Positions 14,501-23,007 are shown, counted from the first letter of the stretch. The stretch: 64,000 nt of DNA from Streptomyces sennicomposti (GCF_019890635.1 NZ_JAIOAB010000011.1:1-64000), one strand, 5' to 3'. The notes: generated by a model not told the origin, from the letters alone. Program-made: numbers and translations.

Positions 14501-16318
14501 TTGAGTACGGGACCCGGAGCAGCTTCCGCCCCCGCACCGACCGCCTACGACACCCAGCCCGCTCCTGACCCCGGGACCGCCGCCGGCGCCGGCGCGGCCC
14601 CCGCCACCGCCCTCGGGCCCGCACCCGCCGCCACGACCGCCGCCGACAGCGGCGCGGTCCCTGCCACCGCCCTCGGGCCCGCACCCGCCGCCACGACCGC
14701 CGAAGCGGCCCCGCGTCCCGCAGCCGCACCGCGCACCGCCCCGGAGCCGGGCCGCACTGCGCCCGATCCGGGCCGCGCCGCGTCCGATCCGGGTCGCACT
14801 GCCCACGAGCCGGGTCGCACTGCCCACGAGCCGGGTCGCACCGCCCCGGAGCCGGGCCGCACTGCCCGCGAGCCGGGCCGCACCGCGCCCGAGCCGGGCC
14901 GCACCGCCCCGGAGTCGGGCCGCACCGCCCCGGAGCCGGGCCGCACTGCCCCCGAGTCGGGCCGCACCGCCCACGAGCCGGGCCGCGCCGCACCCCGTAA
15001 GGCCGGAAGCGCCCGGCGCGGCTCCTCGATGTTCAGCTCGCTCAAGGTCCGCAACTACCGCCTGTTCTTCATGGGCCAGGTGGTCTCCAACACCGGCACC
15101 TGGATGCAGCGCATCGCCCAGGACTGGCTGGTGCTCAGCCTCACCGGCTCCTCCGCCGCCGTGGGCATCACCACGGCCCTCCAGTTCCTGCCGATGCTGC
15201 TCTTCGGCCTGTACGGCGGCGTCCTGGTGGACCGGCTGCCGAAGCGGCCGACCCTGCTCGTCACCCAGTCCGCGATGGCCCTCACCGGCCTGGCGCTGGC
15301 CGCGCTCACGCTCACCGGCCACGTCGAGGTGTGGCACGTGTACGTGGCCGCCTTCGCCGTCGGACTCGCCACGGTCGTGGACAACCCGGCCCGGCAGTCC
15401 TTCGTCTCGGAGATGGTCGGCCCGGGGCAGCTGCAGAACGCGGTCAGCCTGAACTCGGCGAACTTCCAGTCCGCCCGGCTGATCGGCCCCGCGGTAGCCG
15501 GCCTGATGATCACCGGCGTCGGCACCGGCTGGGCGTTCCTCGCCAACGGCCTGTCCTTCGTCGCGCCGCTCACCAGCCTGCTGCTGATGCGCGCCCGCGA
15601 ACTGCACGTGGTCGAGCGCTCCCCGCGCGGCAAGGGCCAGCTGCGGGAGGGCCTGCGCTACGTCGCCGGCCGCCCCGACCTGATCTGGCCGATCGTCCTG
15701 GTCGGCTTCATCGGCACCTTCGGCTTCAACTTCCCGGTGTGGCTGTCGGCCTACGCGGACGACGTGTTCCACGCGGGCGCGGGGGCGTACAGCCTGTTCA
15801 ACACGGTGATGGCGGTCGGCTCGCTGGTCGGCGCGCTGCTCGCGGCCCGTCGGGGCACGGCGCGGCTGCGGGTGCTGATCGCGGCGGCGGCGGCGTTCGG
15901 CGCGCTGGAGATCGTGGCCGCGCTGGCCCCCTCGTACTGGCTGTTCGCGCTGCTGATGGCGCCGATCGGCGTGTTCGGCCTCACGGTCAACGTCACGGCC
16001 AACACGACGGTGCAGATGGCCACCGACCCCGCCATGCGCGGCCGGGTGATGGCGCTGTTCATGATGGTCTTCATGGGCGGCACCCCGCTCGGCGCACCCC
16101 TGGTCGGCTGGGTCACCGACGCCTACGGCCCCCGCACCGGCTTCGCCCTCGGCGGCGTGATCTCCCTGGCGGCGGCCACGGCGATCGGCCTGGCCCTGAC
16201 CCGCGCGGGCAACGTCCGCCCCGCCCTCTCCTGGCACGGCCGCCACCCCCGCCTGACCTTCGTCCCCCGCGAGAACGACCACGAGAAGAACAGGGAGCCG
16301 GCGAACGCGGCGGCGTGA
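14501..16318 (+). CDS. MFS exporter with repeat-rich N-terminal extension
   Basis: 605-residue drug-efflux-type MFS protein (EntS / transmembrane secretion effector branch). The transport domain starts only near residue 175 with SLKVRNYRLFFMGQVVSNTG and continues through 12 helices (GTWMQRIAQDWLVL, then YGGVLVDRLPKRPTLLV, motif A). Relatives start close to this point. Residues 1-165 are Ala/Pro-rich, and about 80-165 are a tandem heptad of the type EPGRTAP, probably an unstructured cytosolic arm. TTG at 14501 is chosen because AAGGAGG (14485-14491) lies at good spacing; no later in-frame start has comparable support. The MarR gene upstream probably regulates it. Confidence 0.88.
   Translation: MSTGPGAASAPAPTAYDTQPAPDPGTAAGAGAAPATALGPAPAATTAADSGAVPATALGPAPAATTAEAAPRPAAAPRTAPEPGRTAPDPGRAASDPGRTAHEPGRTAHEPGRTAPEPGRTAREPGRTAPEPGRTAPESGRTAPEPGRTAPESGRTAHEPGRAAPRKAGSARRGSSMFSSLKVRNYRLFFMGQVVSNTGTWMQRIAQDWLVLSLTGSSAAVGITTALQFLPMLLFGLYGGVLVDRLPKRPTLLVTQSAMALTGLALAALTLTGHVEVWHVYVAAFAVGLATVVDNPARQSFVSEMVGPGQLQNAVSLNSANFQSARLIGPAVAGLMITGVGTGWAFLANGLSFVAPLTSLLLMRARELHVVERSPRGKGQLREGLRYVAGRPDLIWPIVLVGFIGTFGFNFPVWLSAYADDVFHAGAGAYSLFNTVMAVGSLVGALLAARRGTARLRVLIAAAAAFGALEIVAALAPSYWLFALLMAPIGVFGLTVNVTANTTVQMATDPAMRGRVMALFMMVFMGGTPLGAPLVGWVTDAYGPRTGFALGGVISLAAATAIGLALTRAGNVRPALSWHGRHPRLTFVPRENDHEKNREPANAAA
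14740..14995 (+). repeat. 21-bp degenerate tandem repeats in the MFS N-terminus
   Basis: About a dozen imperfect copies of a 21-bp unit (core gccgggccgcaccg) keep frame and encode EPGRTAP/ESGRTAP/DPGRAAS heptads. Confidence 0.9.
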
Positions 16319-16336
16319 CACCGCCGCCCGCCGGGC

Positions 16337-16924
16337 TCAGTCGCGGGGGAACTCGTCGGTCTTGAGGACCAGCCCGACGGGCGTGCCGGTCAGGTCGATC
16401 TCGTCGCCGAAGTCGAGGCTGAGGTCGCTGCGGTACACGCCGTCCTTCGGCAGGGTGTGCAGGTGCCACATGCCGGTGTACGGGTCCACGATCAGGTACA
16501 CCGGCACGCCCGCGGCGGCGTAGGCGGTCTTCTTCGGGCCGTAGTCGTTCTTGGCGGTGTCCTTGGAGATCACCTCCGCGATGAACTCCACGTCCTCAGG
16601 ACGCCACAGGCCGTTCTCGTCCTTCTCCGAGCCTTCCGCGAGGGCGACGACGTCGGACGCGAAGCCGTTGAGGTGGCCGGGGTACTGCATGCGGACGTCG
16701 GACTTCAGGCACTTGCGCGGGTACTTGGCGCGTAGTTGGTCATAGATGTCCGCGATGATGTCCCAGTGGGTGTCCCGCTGCGGCGTCACGAAGATGGCCC
16801 CCTCGACGATCTCGGTCTTGAAACCCTCGGGGACGTGCATGCGCTCCAGCCACTCGAACATGGTGTCGAGGTCGAGTTCGTTGCCCTGGTCGGCCATCAC
16901 GGTCCTGTCTGCGAGAACAGTCAC
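16337..16924 (-). CDS. Uma2-family (DUF820) PD-(D/E)XK nuclease-like protein
   Basis: 195-residue protein of the Uma2 family, a restriction-endonuclease-fold group abundant in Streptomyces and of unclear cellular role. Core motifs in order: KTEIVEGAIFVTPQRDTHWD, SDVVAL (catalytic Asp), EFIAEVISKDTAKND (Glu of the ExK-type motif), and KKTAYAAAGVPVYLIVDP. GTG at 16924 follows GGGGAGGAG; the open frame reaches 16999 but without family sequence. Divergent from thpR across a region holding a 13-bp palindrome. Confidence 0.85.
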   Translation of the reverse strand: MTVLADRTVMADQGNELDLDTMFEWLERMHVPEGFKTEIVEGAIFVTPQRDTHWDIIADIYDQLRAKYPRKCLKSDVRMQYPGHLNGFASDVVALAEGSEKDENGLWRPEDVEFIAEVISKDTAKNDYGPKKTAYAAAGVPVYLIVDPYTGMWHLHTLPKDGVYRSDLSLDFGDEIDLTGTPVGLVLKTDEFPRD

Positions 16925-16986
16925 TGTGCCGCTCCTCCCCGCTGCTGCCTGGTCGCATGCAGCCGCGCGGTACAACGATAAGCACG

Positions 16987-16999
16987 GTGACCTGGTCAC
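16987..16999. promoter_or_regulatory. 13-bp palindrome between Uma2 and thpR genes
   Basis: GTGACC-T-GGTCAC, a perfect dyad between divergent genes, 41 bases before the thpR start. Candidate operator; the binding protein is unknown. Confidence 0.45.
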
Positions 17000-17040
17000 A
17001 CCGGTGCACTCGCGGGACGCGCGGCGGGGACACTGGGGGT

Positions 17041-17613
17041 ATGAGACTGTTCGCCGCGGTGTTGCCGCCCGAGGATGTCGTGCGGGTGCTCGGGCGGGAG
17101 GTGGAGCGGTTGCGGGAGCTGCCGGGGGCCGGGAGGTTCCGGTGGACCGAGCGGGCCGGGTGGCACTTCACGCTCGCCTTCTACGGCGAGGTCGCCGAGG
17201 ACGCCGTGCCGGAGCTGTCGGCGCGGCTGGCCAAGGCGGCGCGGCGCACCGAGCCGTTCCCGCTCGCGCTCAGCGGCGGCGGCCAGTTCGGGCGCGGCAA
17301 GGCGCTGTGGACGGGCGCGGAGGGCGACCTCGGCGCCCTGCGGCTGCTGGCCGAGCGCGCGGACGCCGCCGCCCGCAGGACCGGCCTGGAGAGGGGCGAG
17401 CACCGCCGCTACAAGGCCCACCTCACGGTGGCCCGCGCCCGCGAGGCGGTGGACGTGCGGCCGTACGTCGCCGCGCTCCGGGACTTCGCCGGGCGCACCT
17501 GGACGGTGGAGGAGCTGGTCCTCGTCCGCAGCCGACTGCCGAGGTCGGGCGTGCCCGGTGAACAGCCCCGTTACGAGCCGGTCGGCCGCTGGGCGCTCGG
17601 CGGGTCCGGTTAG
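17041..17613 (+). CDS. thpR: RNA 2',3'-cyclic phosphodiesterase
   Basis: 190-residue 2H phosphoesterase (LigT/ThpR) that opens 2',3'-cyclic phosphate ends of RNA. Both HxTx motifs are present: HFTL (His42, Thr44) and HLTV (His127, Thr129). The fold begins with the typical MRLFAAVLPP strand, and the second motif is followed by AR as in the family. Usual family length. ATG at 17041. Followed 10 bases later by a tiny membrane peptide gene that may be in the same transcript. Confidence 0.9.
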   Translation: MRLFAAVLPPEDVVRVLGREVERLRELPGAGRFRWTERAGWHFTLAFYGEVAEDAVPELSARLAKAARRTEPFPLALSGGGQFGRGKALWTGAEGDLGALRLLAERADAAARRTGLERGEHRRYKAHLTVARAREAVDVRPYVAALRDFAGRTWTVEELVLVRSRLPRSGVPGEQPRYEPVGRWALGGSG

Positions 17614-17623
17614 TCTCGAAGAC

Positions 17624-17713
17624 GTGGACCCGAAAACCCGGAACCGGATCATGGCCGGTGCGCTTGTGCTGATGTTGGCCGTCGTAGCCCTGGCGGCCGC
17701 GCTCGGCAGGTGA
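17624..17713 (+). CDS. 29-residue single-helix membrane peptide
   Basis: GTG-started small ORF: six polar/basic residues (MDPKTRNR), a hydrophobic helix IMAGALVLMLAVVALAAALG, then Arg and the TGA stop. I recall similar small proteins in other Streptomyces at the end of thpR-like genes, but cannot verify. The spacing (10 bases after the thpR stop) suggests translational coupling. A regulator or stabiliser of a membrane complex is possible; nothing more can be said. Confidence 0.55.
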   Translation: MDPKTRNRIMAGALVLMLAVVALAAALGR

Positions 17714-17774
17714 CGCCGGGCGCGGCCGCCGCGCCCGCGCCGTCAGGCGGCGCGGGCGGCCGGCGCCCTCCCCG

Positions 17775-18767
17775 CTACCAGGCGAAGGCCTCCGGGGACG
17801 GGCCCGGGCCCGGGAAGATCTCGTCCAGGCCGGACAGAACCTCCTCGCTCAGCTCCAGCTCGACCGCCCGCAGCGCGGACGCCAGCTGCTCGGCGGTGCG
17901 CGGACCCACGATCGGGCCGGTCACGCCGGGCCGGGTCAGCAGCCAGGCCAGCGCTGCCTCGCCAGGCTGGAGCCCGTGCTTGTCGAGCAGCGCCTCGTAC
18001 GCCTCGACCCGCCCGCGCAGCACCGGGTCGGCGAGGGCGTCGGCGGCCCGCCCGGAGGCGCGCCGGCCGCTGTCGGCCTGCTTCTTCAGCACCCCGCCCA
18101 GCAGCCCGCCGTGCAGCGGCGACCAGGGGATGACGCCGAGCCCGTAGTCCCGCGCGGCCGGGACGACCTCCATCTCGGCGCGCCGCTCGGCCAGGTTGTA
18201 CAGGCACTGCTCGCTGACCAGGCCGATGGTGCCGCCCCGGCGCGCGGCGGCCTCGTTGGCCTGCGCGATCTTGTAGCCGGGGAAGTTGGACGAACCGGCG
18301 TAGAGGATCTTGCCCTGCTGGACCAGGACGTCGATCGCCTGCCAGATCTCGTCGAAGGACGTGTTCCGGTCGATGTGGTGGAACTGGTACAGGTCGATGT
18401 GGTCGGTGCGCAGCCGCTGGAGGCTGGCGTCCACGGCCCGCCGGATGTTCAGCGCGGACAGCTTGTCGTGGTTGGGCCAGGCCTCGCCGTCCGCGCCCAT
18501 GTTGCCGTACACCTTGGTGGCGAGGACGACCTTGTCGCGTCGGTCGCCGCCCTTGGCGAACCAGTTGCCGATGATCGACTCGGTGCGGCCCTTGTTCTCG
18601 CCCCAGCCGTACACGTTGGCCGTGTCGAAGAAGTTGATCCCCGCGTCCAGCGCCGCGTCCATGATCGCGTGGCTGTCCGCCTCGTCGGTCTGCGGCCCGA
18701 AGTTCATCGTGCCGAGCACCAGTCGGCTGACCTTGAGTCCCGTGCGTCCCAGCTGTGTGTACTTCAT
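17775..18767 (-). CDS. Aldo/keto reductase
   Basis: 330-residue NAD(P)H-dependent oxidoreductase of the aldo/keto reductase superfamily (TIM barrel, cytoplasmic). The catalytic tetrad is visible: Asp and Tyr in NFFDTANVYGWGENKG, Lys in VLATKVYGNMG, His in LYQFHHIDRN. The cofactor site follows in IVGPRTAEQL. It belongs to the general stress/detoxification branch (YghZ/Kv-beta-like), where substrate cannot be assigned. ATG at 18767 (MKYTQLGRTGLKVSR) is preferred over the TTG nine bases upstream. CCAAGGCATTGGCTTGG upstream of the start is partly dyad-symmetric. Confidence 0.9.
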   Translation of the reverse strand: MKYTQLGRTGLKVSRLVLGTMNFGPQTDEADSHAIMDAALDAGINFFDTANVYGWGENKGRTESIIGNWFAKGGDRRDKVVLATKVYGNMGADGEAWPNHDKLSALNIRRAVDASLQRLRTDHIDLYQFHHIDRNTSFDEIWQAIDVLVQQGKILYAGSSNFPGYKIAQANEAAARRGGTIGLVSEQCLYNLAERRAEMEVVPAARDYGLGVIPWSPLHGGLLGGVLKKQADSGRRASGRAADALADPVLRGRVEAYEALLDKHGLQPGEAALAWLLTRPGVTGPIVGPRTAEQLASALRAVELELSEEVLSGLDEIFPGPGPSPEAFAW

Positions 18768-18844
18768 GGTCCCCAAGCCAATGCCTTGGAGTGCGCTCGA
18801 AGCAAGGGGGCTTCGGTCCCGGCGGGGCCGTGGGTGGGGGGACG

Positions 18845-18922
18845 CCTCAGTGCCCGTACACCCGGGCGCGCCTCAGTGCCCGTACGCCCCGGCGCGCCTC
18901 AGCCCTCGTACGGCCCGCCCCA
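18845..18922 (-). repeat. 3 x 26-bp tandem repeat at the SGNH hydrolase 3' end
   Basis: Units begin at 18845, 18871 and 18897 (each opens cctcag). The unit at 18897-18922 holds the last codons (PYEG) and stop of the hydrolase gene; the other two are untranslated duplicates downstream, 2-4 changes each. Confidence 0.85.
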
Positions 18923-19573
18923 CCCCCACGCCCCGTGCATCGCGTCGGCGAAGGCGGCGGCGATCTTGTGCTCGCCGCGGGCGTTCGGGTGGGTGCCGTC
19001 GTAGGTGTCGGCGTGGATGTCGTACGCCGGCGGCGGGGACGCGAGGAGCAGGGGCGAGCGGGGCTCGTCCAGGTCGGCCACCGCCTTGGCCAGCAGCTCG
19101 TTGAAGCGGGCCACCTCGTCGGCGAAGGCCGGCTCGTTCTCGGCGCGCACGTTGGGTATCACCGGCAGCAGCACCATCTGCACGCGCGGCCTGGCCCGAC
19201 GCGCCTCGGCTACGAAGGAGACCACGTTCTGGGCCGTCTGCTCGGCGTTGGTGTAGAAGCCCAGGTCGATGAGGCCGAGCGAGACGAGCAGGACGTCGGC
19301 GCGGCTCGCCCGCACCGCCTCGCCGATCAGCGGGGCCATGTGCTGCCAGCCCTCGCCCCAGCCGGCCAGATGGGCGCGGGGGAAGTCGGGGTCGGCGTAC
19401 TCGTACGAGGTCGGCGTCTGCGTCGCCTGGTCGTACAGCGTCTCGCGCGGGCCGACGAAGACGAACGGCTCCCCGTACGTGTCGCGCAGGTGCTGCCACA
19501 GACGGTAACGCCAGGTGTGTTCGCCCGCGCTGCCGATGGTCATCGAGTCTCCGACGGGCATCAACCTGAGCAT
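18899..19573 (-). CDS. SGNH/GDSL hydrolase
   Basis: 224-residue lipase/esterase-like hydrolase. Block I is MPVGDSMTIG with nucleophile Ser, and the end carries the catalytic pair in YDGTHPN (DxxH). The block III position usually reads GxND; here it is SLGLIDLGF, so the oxyanion Asn is Ile, followed by the normal Asp. That may weaken activity or mark a distinct subfamily. ATG at 19573 (MLRLMPVGDS) gives no signal peptide, so the product is cytoplasmic unless the frame, which stays open upstream, starts earlier. It converges with the aldo/keto reductase and is divergent from an exported protein gene. Confidence 0.82.
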   Translation of the reverse strand: MLRLMPVGDSMTIGSAGEHTWRYRLWQHLRDTYGEPFVFVGPRETLYDQATQTPTSYEYADPDFPRAHLAGWGEGWQHMAPLIGEAVRASRADVLLVSLGLIDLGFYTNAEQTAQNVVSFVAEARRARPRVQMVLLPVIPNVRAENEPAFADEVARFNELLAKAVADLDEPRSPLLLASPPPAYDIHADTYDGTHPNARGEHKIAAAFADAMHGAWGWGGPYEG

Positions 19574-19714
19574 CCGCTCATCATCGGGGATCACGGCGGC
19601 GGCGGGAGCACCGGGCCGGTGTGAACCCCGCCACCCCCGCCCGGGAAGGCTTCCGTTCCAGTGGTCGTCCGGCCGGGCGGCCCGAACCGCCGTGCGGGAT
19701 GGCAGGCTTGGGGC

Positions 19715-20701
19715 ATGCGCCGACCGTTCGCCCTGTTCGCCGGGACCGCCGCCCTCCTCGTGGGCGCCCTCGCCGTGCCCGTGCCCGCCTCGGCCGCCGA
19801 CGGGGACGGCGGGTTCACGATCAAGGACCCGCGGATCAAGGAGTCCAGCGGCCTCGCCGCCTCCCACCTGCACCCCGGCGTCTACTGGACCCACAACGAC
19901 AGCGACGACGGCCCCTACATCTACGCCGTGGACGGGAAGACGGGGAAGACCGTCGCCACCGTCACCCTCAGCGGCGTCGGCAGACCCCGCGACGTGGAGG
20001 CCATCTCCATCGGCCCCGGCAACGCGATCTACGTCGGCGACATCGGCGACAACCTCGGCGGCACCTGGCCCTACGTGTGGATCTACAAGCTGCCCGAGCC
20101 CAAGGTGCTGAAGGACCAGACGATCCGGGCCACGCAGTACGTGGTGAAGTACGCGGACGGGCCGCGCGACGCCGAGTCGCTGGTCGTGCACCCGAAGACC
20201 GGGCGCGTCTACATCGTCGACAAGAAGGAGGACGGCGGCCACCTCTTCGAGGGCCCGGCCCGCCTGTCCACCTCCGGCGCCAACATCTTCAAACCCATCG
20301 CCCCCGTGGACCTGTGGGCCACCGACGCCGCCTTCTCGCCCGACGGCACGAAACTCGCCGTGCGCGGCTACTTCGGCGGCGTCTCCTACGACTGGAACGG
20401 CGGCCGGATCAAGCGGGTCGGCCAGCTCGACGTGCCCCTGCAGCGCCAGGGAGAGTCGGTCACGTACTCCGCCGACGGCGCCAAGCTGCTGTACGGCAGC
20501 GAGGGCGCGGACAGCCCCGTCCAGGCGAAGGACGCGCCCGGCGGGGGCGACGGAAGCGGCAAGTCTCCTTCGGGCAAGGCGACTTCCTCCGCATCCGGCG
20601 CGGGCGGCGGCGGCCTCAGCGGCACGGTGAAGACCGGCGCGGTGGTCGTGGTGCTCGCGGCGGCCGTCGTGTTCGGGCTGCGGCGGCTCAAGCGACGCTG
20701 A
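19715..20701 (+). CDS. Exported beta-propeller-like protein with C-terminal membrane anchor
   Basis: 328 residues. A Sec signal peptide (MRRPFALFAGTAALLVGALA then PASA) is followed by SGLAASHLHPGVYWTHNDS, DVEAISIGPGNAIYVGDIGD, and DAESLVVHPKTGRVYIVDK. These are repeated four-stranded blade-like motifs as in WD40/SMP-30-type propellers, so it probably binds or senses a ligand at the cell surface. A Gly/Ser linker (about 275-300), a hydrophobic helix (TGAVVVVLAAAVVFGL) and RRLKRR give a membrane or cell-wall anchor like a stop-transfer tail. ATG at 19715. No enzymatic residues are recognised. Confidence 0.82.
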   Translation: MRRPFALFAGTAALLVGALAVPVPASAADGDGGFTIKDPRIKESSGLAASHLHPGVYWTHNDSDDGPYIYAVDGKTGKTVATVTLSGVGRPRDVEAISIGPGNAIYVGDIGDNLGGTWPYVWIYKLPEPKVLKDQTIRATQYVVKYADGPRDAESLVVHPKTGRVYIVDKKEDGGHLFEGPARLSTSGANIFKPIAPVDLWATDAAFSPDGTKLAVRGYFGGVSYDWNGGRIKRVGQLDVPLQRQGESVTYSADGAKLLYGSEGADSPVQAKDAPGGGDGSGKSPSGKATSSASGAGGGGLSGTVKTGAVVVVLAAAVVFGLRRLKRR

Positions 20702-20741
20702 GGGATGGTCACTTGAGCGGGCGGACGGGCGGGACCGGCCC

Positions 20742-20891
20742 CGCCCCGGAGGCGTCGACTGGCGGCGTCGGCCCCGGAGGCGTCACGACTGGCGGCGTAC
20801 CCGGACCGTCAGCGGGTTGACGAAGTCGTCAGCCCCGGAGGCGTCACGACTGGCGGCGCACCCGGACGGTCAGCGGGTTGACGAAGTCGCC
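20742..20891 (-). repeat. Tandem duplication of the eCIS-protein gene 3' end (61-bp period)
   Basis: 20771-20830 and 20832-20891 are nearly identical 60-mers (four differences); the second spans the last codons and stop of the DUF4157 gene (stop at 20844). A third, shortened copy of the outer half lies at 20742-20770. Confidence 0.9.
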
Positions 20892-22829
20892 GGTGCCGGA
20901 CGCGTACTGCTTGTCGTGGAAGGTCTCGCCGGGCTGCGAGCCGTAGAGGCGGAAGAACCACTTGCCCTGCCAGGCCAGTTGGTCGATGCCGAGCGCCTGG
21001 TACTCCTGCATCGCGCGGGCGCGGGTGGTGTCGGCGAGCTTCTGGATCATCTCGATGACCCGGTCGCTCTCCAGCGCGCCCTGGGGCTCCTTGCCCCGGA
21101 AGCTGTTGAAGACGGACTTCGTCTTCTCCCGGTAGGCGCCGAGGAGTTGGCGCTCCAGCTGGCTGAGGGCGCGCTGGGCGTTCTGGTTGCGGGTGTAGTT
21201 CTCCAGCGTGACCCAGTCCGCGCCGTCGAGGCTGCGGGCGACGACTCCGGCGAAGTGGTAGTTCCACACGTCGACGTCGCCGCGGTCGGTGCGGTCGTGT
21301 CCGGCGGGGGCCGTCGCGTAGTCGAGCTTGTCGTCGCTGCCGACGGAGAGGGTGGCGAACCCCTCGCCGATCTCCGGGCGGGCGTGCTGGTTGACGCCCA
21401 TGTCCCGGGCGGTCGCGTCGGCGTCGTCGGGGCGTTCGCGCAGGGTGGTGCCGTAGTCGCGGGCGACCCCGGGCTCGGCGTGGTGCTCCCGCTCGTCGCC
21501 GGCCGCCGTCGCCGCGGCGGCTCCGTCCGTGGCGGCGCCGGAGCGCACGGTCCCGGCGAGGTGGTGGGCGAGGCGGACGCCGACGTTCGCGCCCCAGGGG
21601 GCGGTGCCGCGGGCGCCGCCGCCGTCCGTGACCACGTTCATCTGGCGGCTGCCCACCACCTCGCGCGCCACGTCGATGCACTGCACCCGCACCAGGTCGG
21701 CGAAACCGCCGGCCATCCGCCGGGTGGCGGGGTCCGCCGTGACCGGGGTGACCTTGGTCAGCGTCCCCGCCTCGGTCTTGATCTGCGCTCCGCCCTGCAC
21801 GAGCGTGTAGTGGCTGCCGGTCTGGCCGAGCTGGGTGACCGCCTGCTGGAACACGGCGTTCGTGGCGTAGAACTCCTTCGGCTCCCGGTCGGTGTCGTGG
21901 ACGGCGAGGGAGCCGTCGTCCGAGATGCGCAGGCTGACGTCGCCGGGGTGGTGGTTCTGGGCGTCCACGTGGTCCACGTGGTGGCCGATCAGGTTGTTCG
22001 GCGAGGGGCCGTCGCGCAGGACGCCCTCCGGGGACTGGGTGGTGAAGTACGCGTCGTCGCCGCCGACGGTGGTGAGACCGGTGGGGCGACCGGAGCGGAC
22101 GCGCTGGAGGGTGGGGGTGCAGTGACCGGCGTGTGCGGCGTGACTGTCGTGGGCGGTGTGGGTGGCGTGTCCCTCGTGGGTCGCGGGGGCGGCGGTGACG
22201 GACCGCTGGGTTGTGACGGACCGCTGGGCCGTGGCGGACGGTGCCGCCGTCGCGGACTGCTGGGGTGAACTCGCCAGCGCCCGGCGGGCGTTCTCCTCGG
22301 CCGCGCGCTCGTACGCGTCCGAGGGGTCGCTGACCCGGAGCCCGTCGCCGTGGTCGGTGCCCGCGACCGGGCCGCTGCGCTGCTGGATGACGTGGGTCAG
22401 CTCGTGGGCCAGGGTGTGCCGGTCGCCGCCGCCGTCGCCGATCACCACATGGCTGCCCGAGGTGTACGCGCGTGCGCCGACCTCGGCGGCCGAGCGGCGG
22501 GCGGCGGCGTCGGTGTGCAGGCGTACGTCCCCGAAGTCCGCGCCGAGCCGTTGCTCCATGTCCTGCCGCACGGCGCCGTCGAGCGGGGCGCCCGCCGAGC
22601 GGAGCACCTGGCCGACGGAGTGCGCGGCGCCGCCCTGCCCCGCCGCGAGCCCGGCCGCCGCGGCGTTCCCGGCGGTGCGCTGGAGGGCGAGGAGCGCCTC
22701 GGGGGACCGGGCGGCGAAGGCGTGCTGCGGGGGTACGGCGGGGGCGCGCCGTCCGGCCGGGACGCGCGGAGTCCGTATGGCGCCCGCGGTCCGCCCGCTC
22801 GGGTCCTTGGACTGGTCCTGGCTGCGCAT
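20844..22829 (-). CDS. eCIS core domain (DUF4157) metallopeptidase-like protein
   Basis: 661 residues. Residues 80-150 form the eCIS-core/DUF4157 domain: APLDGAVRQDMEQRLGADFG, DVRLHTDAAARRSA, then TLAHELTHVIQQ with zincin motif HELTH (His142, Glu143, His146). DUF4157 proteins are cargo or accessory factors of extracellular contractile injection systems in many bacteria, though stand-alone copies are common in Streptomyces. After it come repeated TTQRSVTAAP-like and His-rich (GHATHTAHDSHAAHAGH) stretches, then about 400 residues without a domain I know, a possible effector part. No signal peptide. ATG at 22829. No sheath, tube or baseplate gene is in the window. Confidence 0.82.
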   Translation of the reverse strand: MRSQDQSKDPSGRTAGAIRTPRVPAGRRAPAVPPQHAFAARSPEALLALQRTAGNAAAAGLAAGQGGAAHSVGQVLRSAGAPLDGAVRQDMEQRLGADFGDVRLHTDAAARRSAAEVGARAYTSGSHVVIGDGGGDRHTLAHELTHVIQQRSGPVAGTDHGDGLRVSDPSDAYERAAEENARRALASSPQQSATAAPSATAQRSVTTQRSVTAAPATHEGHATHTAHDSHAAHAGHCTPTLQRVRSGRPTGLTTVGGDDAYFTTQSPEGVLRDGPSPNNLIGHHVDHVDAQNHHPGDVSLRISDDGSLAVHDTDREPKEFYATNAVFQQAVTQLGQTGSHYTLVQGGAQIKTEAGTLTKVTPVTADPATRRMAGGFADLVRVQCIDVAREVVGSRQMNVVTDGGGARGTAPWGANVGVRLAHHLAGTVRSGAATDGAAAATAAGDEREHHAEPGVARDYGTTLRERPDDADATARDMGVNQHARPEIGEGFATLSVGSDDKLDYATAPAGHDRTDRGDVDVWNYHFAGVVARSLDGADWVTLENYTRNQNAQRALSQLERQLLGAYREKTKSVFNSFRGKEPQGALESDRVIEMIQKLADTTRARAMQEYQALGIDQLAWQGKWFFRLYGSQPGETFHDKQYASGTGDFVNPLTVRVRRQS

Positions 22830-23007
22830 ACGTACTCCCGGGGCGGCGCGGAGGCATCGGTTCTGAGGGCGACGCAAGATCCTTACCGGCCGCGCGGTGC
22901 GCCCGGGAGGCCCGCGGGGGCAGGCATGGGGGCAGAGATGGGCCGGACGACGCCGACGGCTCCGTGCGCGCGCCGCCCCGGGACGGTTGTCGTGTCCACG
23001 GTCTTGA

